A stretch of DNA of 64,000 bases from an uncultured Helicobacter sp. (lineage in GTDB: Bacteria > Campylobacterota > Campylobacteria > Campylobacterales > Helicobacteraceae): positions 44,899 through 108,898 of the forward strand of contig NZ_CAJTLL010000007.1 in the NCBI RefSeq assembly GCF_910577135.1, read 5' to 3'. Below, piece after piece: positions 18,269 to 26,329 of the stretch; position 1 is the first letter of the stretch, and each line of letters opens with the position of its first letter. The notes beneath the pieces were generated by a model. The model saw only the letters and a program-made list of their open reading frames with translations, was not told where the DNA came from and did no database searches. A program made the translations under genes and the position numbers.

Positions 18269-19924
18269 ATGTTAGTCAATTTAGATCATGATGACTTTTT
18301 AAATGATGAAGAAGATTTTGCAAGTTTGTTAGAAGCAAGTGAGAAAAAGGCTGCCACAGGCGCGATTCAAACGGGCGAAATCGTAGAAATCAATGATGAA
18401 TATGCAATGGTAGCTATTGCAAATGAAAAAAGCGAAGCAAAATTAAAAGTATCTGAGATTACTGATGAAAAAGGCAATGTGCTATTTAACAAGAATGATA
18501 AGATTGAAGTATTTGTAACATATGGTCGAGGAGGACCAAGTGCGTCATATACAAAAGCACAAAAGATGAAAAAAATTGTTGAGAAAATTGCCCAGTTAGC
18601 AGATGACTATCAAGATAAAATCATAGAAGCAAAGGTGATTAAAAGAAATAAAGGCGGCTATGTAATGGAGTATGATGGTGTAGATATATTCTTGCCACGT
18701 AGAGATTCTGCAATACGTGAAGATGACAAGGCTATGGGTAGAATCTACAAGGTAGTCATTGTTAATATTGATAAGGAAAATAACTCAATCATCGTATCGC
18801 GCAAACGATTCTTTGAGATTGATGATAAGCAACGTAAAGCATTAAGTGGCAAGTTTTTACAAAATGATGAGGCACAAACAGGTCTTATAAAGAAAATAGC
18901 ACCTTTTGGAATCTTTGTCGATGTGGGTGGTGTAGAAGGACTTGTGCATTATACAGAGCTTAGCCATAAAGGACCTATTAATCCAGCCAAGAAATTTAAA
19001 GAGGGCGATGAGGTGATGGTAAAAGTGCTAGGATATGATGAGAAAAAGCGCAGACTTTCTCTTTCTATGAAAGCACTTGGCGATGACCCGTGGGCAGAGA
19101 TTGAAAAAGAGCTTGAAGTAGGCTATGCTATTAAAGTAAGTGTAAGCAATATTGAGCCTTATGGGGCTTTTGTAGATTTGGGCAATGATATTGAGGGATT
19201 CTTACATATTTCAGAAATCTCTTGGGATAAAAATATCAAGCACCCCTCACATTATTTGAGCGTAGGGCAGGAGATTGATGTAGAGATTATAGAGATTGAT
19301 ACACGGAATAAAAAATTGCGTGTATCATTAAAAAAGTTGCTTGACAAACCATTTGCGCATTTTGCTAAAACACATCAAGTTGGTAGTGTTGTTAGGGGCA
19401 AGATAGCTACTTTAACAGATTTTGGAGCATTTGTGAATCTTGGCGGGGTTGATGGACTACTCCATAATGAAGATGCGTATTGGGATAAAAATCTTAAATG
19501 TAAAGATGGTTTTAAAATAGGTGATGAAATAGAGGTAAAAATCATCAAAGTTGATAGAGAAAACGAACGAATTTCTCTATCACACAAAGTGCTTAAGCAA
19601 TCTCCTGCAAAAGAATTTGCAAAAATGCATAAAGTTGATGATGTGGTGCATAGCAAGGTGATAGATATAAAAGATTTTGGCATTTTTGTTAAAATCGATG
19701 AGATGGAGGCACTTATTCGCAATGAAGATGTTTATCCACTCAAAAAAGAAGAAATAAAAGTAGGTGATGACATTGAATGCGTGATAGCTCATATCGATGA
19801 GGAAAACAATAAGATAAGAGCTTCTATTAGGAGGCTAGAGCGCCAAAAGGAAAAAGAAACTCTTAAATCTTTTAATACTGAAGAAAAAATGACGCTTGGT
19901 GATAAGCTTAAAAATCGCTTATAG
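18269..19924 (+). CDS. rpsA: 30S ribosomal protein S1
   Basis: 551 residues from the ATG at 18269 (an in-frame TTG lies just upstream). Six S1/OB-fold repeats can be followed, the best-preserved around KIAPFGIFVDVGGVEGLVHY (about 210-230), EPYGAFVDLGNDIEGFLHIS (about 297-316), TDFGAFVNLGGVDGLLHNED (about 385-405) and IKDFGIFVKIDEMEALI. It binds mRNA at the ribosome. The short acidic N-terminus binds the ribosome in this family. It follows ispH as I recall in H. pylori. Confidence 0.95.
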   Translation: MLVNLDHDDFLNDEEDFASLLEASEKKAATGAIQTGEIVEINDEYAMVAIANEKSEAKLKVSEITDEKGNVLFNKNDKIEVFVTYGRGGPSASYTKAQKMKKIVEKIAQLADDYQDKIIEAKVIKRNKGGYVMEYDGVDIFLPRRDSAIREDDKAMGRIYKVVIVNIDKENNSIIVSRKRFFEIDDKQRKALSGKFLQNDEAQTGLIKKIAPFGIFVDVGGVEGLVHYTELSHKGPINPAKKFKEGDEVMVKVLGYDEKKRRLSLSMKALGDDPWAEIEKELEVGYAIKVSVSNIEPYGAFVDLGNDIEGFLHISEISWDKNIKHPSHYLSVGQEIDVEIIEIDTRNKKLRVSLKKLLDKPFAHFAKTHQVGSVVRGKIATLTDFGAFVNLGGVDGLLHNEDAYWDKNLKCKDGFKIGDEIEVKIIKVDRENERISLSHKVLKQSPAKEFAKMHKVDDVVHSKVIDIKDFGIFVKIDEMEALIRNEDVYPLKKEEIKVGDDIECVIAHIDEENNKIRASIRRLERQKEKETLKSFNTEEKMTLGDKLKNRL

Positions 19925-19941
19925 GAGAATATTAATAAATA

Positions 19942-20406
19942 ATGAAAAAGCTCATATTTCTTGCAGGGCTTTTGGTAGTGATAGGTGGAGCAATTTATGG
20001 TGTGATTTATATGGATAGAATATCAAATGCACCTCCATTCCATATTCAGCCTATGGAGATTCCCCAAATCAATGGGGCGGTAGAGCATAAAGAGGAAACT
20101 TGGCTCAGCTTTGTCCCTGATAGCAATGAGTTACCCTATGCTTATCCAGCAACAGAGCTTAGTGTGCGATTTGACTTTCTCACTGAAGATTCTAAGCCCA
20201 TAGCTCCATCAACTATTAGTATTGATGGGCTTGATGAATATAAGTTTGCCTGTGTGAAACAGGTCTTAGCACAAAATAATATTGAAACAGCATATTACAG
20301 GTTAGGTGATGTGTTAAAGCTTATGGTATTTGTTGATGATGAGGCAATGTATGAGAAGCTTTTAGCAGATTTGAAATATTATCGTTTGCAATTTAGTGTG
20401 CAATAA
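19942..20406 (+). CDS. conserved hypothetical anchored protein (between rpsA and serA)
   Basis: 154 residues. An N-terminal hydrophobic segment at about 4-24 acts as a signal anchor, followed by a periplasmic domain of about 125 residues with no family recognised. It occupies the same rpsA-to-serA slot as H. pylori HP0398, as I recall the order. AGGAG lies about 14 nt before the ATG, somewhat distant. Its function is unknown. Confidence 0.75.
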   Translation: MKKLIFLAGLLVVIGGAIYGVIYMDRISNAPPFHIQPMEIPQINGAVEHKEETWLSFVPDSNELPYAYPATELSVRFDFLTEDSKPIAPSTISIDGLDEYKFACVKQVLAQNNIETAYYRLGDVLKLMVFVDDEAMYEKLLADLKYYRLQFSVQ

Positions 20407-20425
20407 ATTACAAAAAGGAGAAGAT

Positions 20426-22006
20426 ATGAAATACAAAGTCATCGTATGCGACCACATTCATCAAAGCGGCTTAGACTTGCTTAGAGCGCAAAATGATATA
20501 GAAATGGAGAATCTCGCTTCCTTACCTAAAGATGAATTGCTTAGTAAAATCGCTAATGCCGATGTGGTGATTACGCGAAGCTCGACCAATGTCGATGAGA
20601 GATTCTTAGAATCTTCAGGCCAAATACGTGCGGTAGTGCGTGCAGGCGTGGGGGTAGATAATGTCGATATTGATGGCTGCTCTCGCAAGGGTATTGTAGT
20701 GATGAATGTCCCCACAGCCAATACTATTGCCGCAGTTGAGCTTACAATGGCACATCTTATCAATGCCGTGCGGAATTTCCCCAGTGCAAATGCACAACTC
20801 AAAAATGAGCGTAAATGGAAACGTGAAGATTGGTATGGCATTGAGCTAAAGGGTAAAAAGCTTGGTATTATTGGCTTTGGTAATATCGGCTCACGCGTGG
20901 GAATCCGCGCTAAAGCTTTTGAAATGGACGTATTAGTCTATGACCCTTATATCCTGCCATCTAAGGCGACAGATTTAGAAATCGCCTACACAAGCAATTT
21001 TGATGAGATTCTCTCTTGCGATATTATTACGATTCACACGCCTAAAAACACTGAAACAAAGGATATGATTACCGCTAAAGAGATTGCTAAAATGAAAGAT
21101 GGCGTGATACTTATTAACTGCGCACGTGGGGGTTTGTATAATGAAAAAGACTTATATGATGGGCTTCAAAGTGGCAAAATCAAGTGGGCGGGGATTGATG
21201 TGTTTAATAAAGAGCCAGCTATTGATGATGCGCTGCTTGATTTGCCAAATGTCTATGTAACGCCGCACATCGGGGCAAATACATTAGAATCTCAAGAGCA
21301 AATCGCCATTCAAGCTGCGCAGGCGGCTATCGAGGCTGCTCGTGGCTCAAGCTATGCTAACGCCCTCAATCTCCCCGTGAAAGAATCCGAATTGCCAAGT
21401 GTGGTAAAGCCTTATCTTGAATTAATGCAAAAACTAGGATTTTTGGCTGTACAGGCAAATAAGGGCGTGATTACCTCCATTCATATAGAAGCGCAAGGCG
21501 AGATTGGCGCTTATGTGGATTCTCTTAAAACTTTTGCGCTTGTGGGTGCGCTCAATGCGAGTTTGGGCGATAAGATTAATTATGTAAATGCACCTTTTGT
21601 CGCTAAAGAGCGAGGCATAGAGGTGAAAACTTCCATAAAGCAAGTAAGTGATACCTATAAGAATCATATCTATATCACTTTAAGCACACAAAATGAGAGT
21701 ATTAGCTTAAGTGGGACGGTTTTTGAAGATAGACATCTGCGCCTTACTTCGATAAATCATTTTCAATTTGATATTGAGCCAAAGGGTAGAATCATATTCT
21801 TTAGAAATACCGATGTGCCGGGTGTGATTGGGCTTGTGGGTAGCACATTAGGGAATCATCAAGTGAATATTGCTGATTTTCGTCTCGCACGTCAAAATAA
21901 AGAAGCAATGGCGGTTATACTTGTAGATTCACAACTACCTGAAGTAGCTATCAAGCAGCTTGAGGAAATCCCCGCGTGCTTGAGTGTTAAGGTGCTTAAT
22001 ATATAA
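20426..22006 (+). CDS. serA: D-3-phosphoglycerate dehydrogenase
   Basis: 526 residues from the ATG at 20426 with AAGGAG upstream (an in-frame ATG 30 nt earlier overlaps the previous gene). The long-form SerA: substrate/NAD-binding domain with GIIGFGNIGSRVG (about 146-158), catalytic NCARGGLYNE and the His in VYVTPHIGANT. An allosteric substrate-binding domain and a C-terminal ACT domain starting GVIGLVGSTLGNHQVNIADF (about 466) follow. It commits 3-phosphoglycerate to serine synthesis. The ACT domain suggests serine feedback. Confidence 0.95.
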   Translation: MKYKVIVCDHIHQSGLDLLRAQNDIEMENLASLPKDELLSKIANADVVITRSSTNVDERFLESSGQIRAVVRAGVGVDNVDIDGCSRKGIVVMNVPTANTIAAVELTMAHLINAVRNFPSANAQLKNERKWKREDWYGIELKGKKLGIIGFGNIGSRVGIRAKAFEMDVLVYDPYILPSKATDLEIAYTSNFDEILSCDIITIHTPKNTETKDMITAKEIAKMKDGVILINCARGGLYNEKDLYDGLQSGKIKWAGIDVFNKEPAIDDALLDLPNVYVTPHIGANTLESQEQIAIQAAQAAIEAARGSSYANALNLPVKESELPSVVKPYLELMQKLGFLAVQANKGVITSIHIEAQGEIGAYVDSLKTFALVGALNASLGDKINYVNAPFVAKERGIEVKTSIKQVSDTYKNHIYITLSTQNESISLSGTVFEDRHLRLTSINHFQFDIEPKGRIIFFRNTDVPGVIGLVGSTLGNHQVNIADFRLARQNKEAMAVILVDSQLPEVAIKQLEEIPACLSVKVLNI

Positions 22007-22316
22007 TCTAGTTGGGCTATGTTCTCGTATTATGACTTAGCCTTTTATTTCTTTTCTTATAAGTAATGTGCCGTTAATGTTTACAATCATTTGAGTGAAT
22101 GAAACCAGATTAGCATATTGTGTATCTTTGCATTGTGCGGATTTTGTTTTATAGAGAGTGATATGCCTTTTTTCAAATAGTTTTCTAGGCATTGTGTTTA
22201 TCTGCTTTGCAAAATTTACATTGCAAAGCAAGAAGTTTTTATCACATCTCATTTATTTTAAAAGTTATTGTTGAAAAAGCGATCCACTTTGCGCATTTTG
22301 TGTTTTACTCCCTTGT

Positions 22317-22339
22317 CCCCCCCCCCCCCCAAAAAAAAA
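22317..22339. repeat. C14A9 homopolymer tract
   Basis: Fourteen C followed by nine A. Minus-strand reading through it meets stops on both sides in all frames nearby, so it no longer switches an intact gene here. It may be a relic of a phase-variable gene. Confidence 0.9.
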
Positions 22340-22517
22340 CAAATCATCCAAGGAATGGCTCTATTTGCAATCAAAGGCTTTGACTTAGATAGAATGTAAA
22401 GTTCTTTCTATCGCGTAATGAATCTTCGGTATCTTTGGTATTTGAAGCAGTGTGCATAAACGCTTTTGCCTTTTGGCTAGATCCTAATTTTGTATTTAGT
22501 CGATTTTGCTTTTTGTA

Positions 22518-22533
22518 TTGTGTTTCATTGTTT
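22518..22533 (+). repeat. 16-nt direct repeat, copy 1
   Basis: TTGTGTTTCATTGTTT, identical to 23285-23300. The two copies bracket the Fic remnant. Confidence 0.8.
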
Positions 22534-22549
22534 GTCTTTATGAGGTTAT

Positions 22550-23240
22550 CTATCGCCTTGCTACAGCTAACTCTCTTACACTGCCTTGTGCCTTTTTTGG
22601 CAATAATCCTTGAGATAAAAATTGATGTATTTCTCTTATGCTGTGCTTTGTAATGATAAGCTTTTCTTGCAGGATATAATCAAGGGCGGATTTGATGTTG
22701 AGTAGCATTTGATCATCTACACTCTTTGAGCTTATTGGGAGGTGTGTTTCAAATAATGTCTCCGCCTCTCCTCTTGTATAGGTATTCCCTCGATAATAGC
22801 GGAAGTATAGACAAAATCAAAGTATAACTTATAGGCAATGGATTTATGATTTCCTATATTTGTAATCAACTCATTTAAGTTTATATCTGCACCTATGTCT
22901 AGTAAATTATCGCTTTAGACTTTGCTTAAAAAGCTTGTTTTGTCTAAAAATCGGGATTGTATCCAATCATTTTTATCCTTAAATTGTCAATTTGTAAAGC
23001 TTTTGCCTCTATTCTATTTCGACATTATATTCATTATCTCATTTGTAAAATTTTGAAACTCTATGTGTGCTTTTGGTATCGATTCATTGATACTTAACAC
23101 TCCGTTTATGGTTCCCTTATATGAGATTCTATCATAAAGAATACTCTCAGGCAAATACAAGCATTATAGGCTTCTTGTAGTTCTCTAAGTAAAAAGGATG
23201 GGGACTAACTTGTTCATCAAAACACAGATTCTAGGTTCTA
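22550..23240 (-). pseudogene. Fic-family protein remnant
   Basis: Minus-strand fragments can be strung together. FDFVYTSAIIEG shifts frame into NTYTRGEAETLFETHLPIS, then SALDYILQEKLIITKHSI and REIHQFLSQGLLPKKAQGS. The combined SAIIEGNTYTRGEAETL matches the conserved SxxIEGN inhibitory/N-terminal motif of Fic (AMP-transferase) proteins, followed by the expected helix. Upstream pieces (WIQSRFLDKTSFLSKV-stop, then LLDIGADINLNELITN) contain an in-frame stop. The catalytic HPFxxGNGR is not present downstream. This is therefore a truncated, frameshifted relic. Confidence 0.6.
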
Positions 23241-23284
23241 TTCCGCTTTATAATCTAAGCATAAGCAAAAGGCTCATTACAACT

Positions 23285-23300
23285 TTGTGTTTCATTGTTT
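23285..23300 (+). repeat. 16-nt direct repeat, copy 2
   Basis: The second exact copy of the 16-mer at 22518-22533. Confidence 0.8.
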
Positions 23301-23490
23301 CTCTTTAAATGATTTTGTTTTGTCTTTGAGGCTAAAAGCTATTGCATTAGCAAAAAATGTAATATTGCTATTCTAAGCTACATTGAGGTGATACTGATGT
23401 AACATTTTCATAAAGTTTCTCTAGTTTATTATGCCTTTGCTACCGCAGCTAAAGCATCGCATTCGCACGAAGTGCTAATCCACACTTGCA

Positions 23491-23553
23491 AAAGGTCTTA
23501 CACACTTAAGGCAAAGCCTCTCGTGTGCGCCTAAAGGATACATTTATAACCGC
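23491..23553 (+). repeat. dispersed repeat, copy A
   Basis: 40 nt (23491-23530) match 30361-30400 at 37 positions, all differences being A/G transitions. A second homologous block (AAAGGATACA onward) follows directly here but about 60 nt later in the other copy. Looser similarity extends upstream from about 23430. Confidence 0.75.
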
Positions 23554-23556
23554 ACT

Positions 23557-23805
23557 TCATTTGGTTATCAAGTGAGATTCTAAGGTTAGAATCTCTATTC
23601 TTACCTGCTTTTTTGCTGTAAGGTGTGTGCTTGTTATAGCATTTTTGAGATTATCTAAGCCCTTAAAATGATTATGTTTTAGTGTATCCCTTGCGCTCTT
23701 AGCTTGAAGCATTTGCTTTTCATACTTGTGCATAGCGCCATAGATAGAAAAATGCAGATTGTTTGCTTTAAACTTAGATTCCACATCTTGCATAATGCGT
23801 TGCAA
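23557..23805 (-). pseudogene. small unrecognised ORF, probably a gene remnant
   Basis: 82 residues, lysine-rich and helical, from a possible ATG at 23805. The same frame is open about 30 codons further upstream (VFLGLQRIMQDVESKF reads continuously) without a good start, so this is probably the 3' end of a longer lost gene. No ribosome site is seen at the ATG. No family was recognised. Confidence 0.35.
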
Positions 23806-23903
23806 TCCTAAAAAGACATTATTACTTAGTTTAATCTCTTTATGCTTATAAGTAATATTGTTTGCATAATTTAAAGTTTGTGTAGTGGCTAAAAATATTT
23901 AAC

Positions 23904-23953
23904 TTTAGCAAAAAAATTAAAATACAATATGTAGTTTAAATTTTTTTGCTAAA
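23904..23953. repeat. 15-bp inverted repeat at metK promoter
   Basis: TTTAGCAAAAAAATT (23904-23918) and its perfect reverse complement (23939-23953) are separated by 20 nt. The right arm contains the start of the extended -10 element of metK. Confidence 0.75.
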
Positions 23954-23955
23954 AT
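23950..23955 (+). promoter_or_regulatory. -10 element of metK promoter
   Basis: TAAAAT preceded by TGC (extended -10). The predicted start is near 23962, leaving a leader of about 26 nt with the AAGG ribosome site. Confidence 0.55.
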
Positions 23956-23987
23956 TTTACGCAAAATTTAAATTACAAGGTGAGTTT

Positions 23988-25148
23988 ATGAAAAATTCGT
24001 TTCTTTTCACTTCGGAATCTGTTACAGAAGGACACCCTGATAAAATGGCTGACCAAATTAGTGATGCGGTGCTTGATTACATTATCGAGCGCGATAAAAA
24101 GGCGCGTGTAGCGTGTGAAACGCTTGTAAGCAATGGCTTTTGCGTGATTGCAGGGGAGTTAAAGACACATATCTACGCACCTATGCAAGATATCGCGCGT
24201 AAAGTTGTGCAAGAAATCGGCTACACAGACGCACTCTATGGCTTTGATTATCGTTCCGCTGCTGTGCTAAATGGTATTGGAGAGCAAAGCCCCGATATTA
24301 ATCAGGGCGTAGATAGAGAGGATGGTGAGATAGGAGCGGGCGACCAAGGGCTGATGTTTGGCTATGCGTGTAAGGAAACACCCTCTCTTATGCCTCTGCC
24401 TATTTGGCTCTCTCATCGTCTCACAGAGGGTTTGGCCGCGAAAAGAAAGGATGGTACATTGCCATTTTTGCGCCCTGATGGGAAGTCGCAAGTTACTGTG
24501 CGCTATGAAAATGGTGCGCCTGTGGCGATTGATACGATTGTGATTTCTACTCAGCATAGCCCAGAGACACAGCAAACGTATTTAAAAGACGCTGTGATTG
24601 AAGAAATCGTGCAAAAAGTGTTGCCTAAACAATATTTAAATGATAATATCCGCTATTTTGTCAATCCCACAGGGAAGTTTGTTATAGGCGGACCTCAAGG
24701 CGATGCAGGGCTTACAGGACGCAAAATCATCGTAGATACGTATGGGGGTAGTTGTCCTCACGGCGGCGGGGCATTTAGCGGGAAAGACCCAAGCAAAGTC
24801 GATAGAAGCGCAGCGTATGCAGCACGTTATGTAGCAAAGAATCTTGTGGCAAGTGGTGTATGTGATAAAGCCACCGTGCAAGTAGCCTATGCTATCGGCG
24901 TGGTAGAGCCTGTTTCAATCTTGGTAGAAACGCACGGGACAGGTAAAGTCGAAGATTCTAAACTCACAGAATGCGTGAAGCATATATTCCGCTTGACACC
25001 TAAGGGTATTATAGAATCTTTAGATTTATTGCGCCCTATTTATCGTCAAACGGCGGCTTATGGGCATTTTGGACGTGAATTGCCTGATTTTAGTTGGGAA
25101 AAAACCGATAAGGTAGCAGCGATTAGAGATTTTTGCGGTGTGAAGTAG
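23988..25148 (+). CDS. metK: S-adenosylmethionine synthetase
   Basis: 386 residues from the ATG at 23988, preceded by AAGGTGA; an in-frame ATG 42 nt earlier would start upstream of the likely transcript. Makes SAM from methionine and ATP. Signatures: [20 protein letters not shown] (about 6-25), [12 protein letters not shown] (about 115-126), the glycine-rich [19 protein letters not shown] (about 258). Full family length. It stands alone between the decayed region and the ATPase gene. Confidence 0.97.
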   Translation: MKNSFLFTSESVTEGHPDKMADQISDAVLDYIIERDKKARVACETLVSNGFCVIAGELKTHIYAPMQDIARKVVQEIGYTDALYGFDYRSAAVLNGIGEQSPDINQGVDREDGEIGAGDQGLMFGYACKETPSLMPLPIWLSHRLTEGLAAKRKDGTLPFLRPDGKSQVTVRYENGAPVAIDTIVISTQHSPETQQTYLKDAVIEEIVQKVLPKQYLNDNIRYFVNPTGKFVIGGPQGDAGLTGRKIIVDTYGGSCPHGGGAFSGKDPSKVDRSAAYAARYVAKNLVASGVCDKATVQVAYAIGVVEPVSILVETHGTGKVEDSKLTECVKHIFRLTPKGIIESLDLLRPIYRQTAAYGHFGRELPDFSWEKTDKVAAIRDFCGVK

Positions 25149-25151
25149 CTT

Positions 25152-25169
25152 AGAATCTATAAAGATTCT
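25152..25169 (+). terminator. hairpin after metK
   Basis: AGAATCT-ATAA-AGATTCT, a perfect 7-bp stem immediately after the metK stop. There is no long T run, so termination efficiency is uncertain. Confidence 0.45.
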
Positions 25170-25209
25170 TAAACTCGCCATTAAACCTTTGAAGTCATAA
25201 GAATATTTT

Positions 25210-26277
25210 ATGCAAGAATTATCTAAAACTTACCTTGATGATGTGGCGGGGATTTTACCTCGCCGATATGGGCTCAAGGTGGGTAAAAGCTTTCTCTATG
25301 GCGCACCAAGTGTAGGTAAGAGTGCTATCGCGCTTTTACATAGTAAGGCATACAAAAAATGCCTTTATATTAATTGTGTGGATTGTCGCACTGATACAGA
25401 ATCTGCCAATAAGCTCATTCTTAAATCCTATCTTGAGCGCACTATTGAGCTTTTAATCGTGGATAATTATACACCGCATATTTCTCTGCCAAATCTCCCA
25501 CATATCATTCTTATTGCCTCTTCTCCTGCACATTGCCCGGAGGGTTTTGTGCCTAAACACATACGTGCTTTAAGCTTTGAGGAATATGTGAGTTTTGATA
25601 ATAAAAATTTCTCTATTCAACATCTTTTTAATAGCTTTCTTAAAGATGGGAATCTTGTGCAAATCTTATCGCTTTCTCCTAGTCATAAAATCCCACGCAA
25701 ACAGGAGATTCTTAAACTTGCCTTGCAAAATGATTTTCACCTTTTTAGTGCATTACTGCATTTTCAAGCCCAAAAGCTAAGTATTCACCATATCTACACC
25801 ATATTGAAAAAAACGCATAAAATTTCAAAAGATAGAATCTACCCGCTTTTGCACTCACTTGAAGAGCGAGGTATGATTTATCTCGTGCCACATAGTAAAC
25901 AAAAGCATAAAAAGCTCTATTTCTATGATTTTACTTTGCCCTTATGCGTGAGTAACCATAAGCATCTTCAAGCCATACTAGAAAATATGCTACTTTTAGA
26001 GATTTTGAACTTTTGTGAGCGATATGGCGTGAGTGAGGCGGTGAGCTATGGCGATATGGGGGAGTTTATATGCGATCTTGGGGTGTTTATATTCCTCCCA
26101 TTTGCCACACGTGAGAGTATAGAATCTAAACTCGCACATTTTCGCACGAGCTACCCACGGATTTATGTGATTACCTTTGATTTTGAGGGTAGGGGTAGAG
26201 TGTCGCTTCGGGGGTTAGAATCTATGCAGTGGGAGGCGATGAGCTTTATTAACTTCGCCCTTGAATTTAGTGCGTGA
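25210..26277 (+). CDS. P-loop ATP-binding protein, DUF4143-like ATPase
   Basis: 355 residues. Walker A GAPSVGKSA lies near residues 31-39, and a Walker B-like LLIVDNY near 88. A winged-helix-like middle (ILKLALQNDFHLF ... YTILKKTHKISKDRIYPLL) and a C-terminal nuclease-like or DUF4143-type region follow. The layout resembles the AAA-plus-DUF4143 proteins common in Helicobacter and Campylobacter, whose role is unknown. No clear ribosome site precedes the ATG. It converges on the LTA-synthase-like gene, 52 nt away. Confidence 0.75.
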   Translation: MQELSKTYLDDVAGILPRRYGLKVGKSFLYGAPSVGKSAIALLHSKAYKKCLYINCVDCRTDTESANKLILKSYLERTIELLIVDNYTPHISLPNLPHIILIASSPAHCPEGFVPKHIRALSFEEYVSFDNKNFSIQHLFNSFLKDGNLVQILSLSPSHKIPRKQEILKLALQNDFHLFSALLHFQAQKLSIHHIYTILKKTHKISKDRIYPLLHSLEERGMIYLVPHSKQKHKKLYFYDFTLPLCVSNHKHLQAILENMLLLEILNFCERYGVSEAVSYGDMGEFICDLGVFIFLPFATRESIESKLAHFRTSYPRIYVITFDFEGRGRVSLRGLESMQWEAMSFINFALEFSA

Positions 26278-26329
26278 GTAGGTGCCTTAAAAAGGCGAGG
26301 ATTGTAACGCACTTTGGCATTTTTTGAGG

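Larger units (their letters stand above)
22007..23987. other. decayed intergenic region between serA and metK
   Basis: Nearly 2 kb without an intact gene. It contains minus-strand fragments of at least two former genes (a Fic-type protein and an unrecognised one), a C14A9 homopolymer tract, a 16-nt direct repeat flanking the Fic remnant, a dispersed repeat also found at 30.4 kb, and the metK promoter with a large inverted repeat at its right end. Confidence 0.8.

Noticed and set aside
22037..22252. 71-residue minus-strand frame downstream of serA
   Set aside because: No ribosome site or family resemblance, and it is preceded by stops and the C14 tract. It could be a gene remnant but there is nothing to support a call.
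22435..22653. 72-residue plus-strand frame rich in Phe/Leu/Cys
   Set aside because: Antisense to the Fic remnant; hydrophobic composition is explained by the complementary charged coding sequence.
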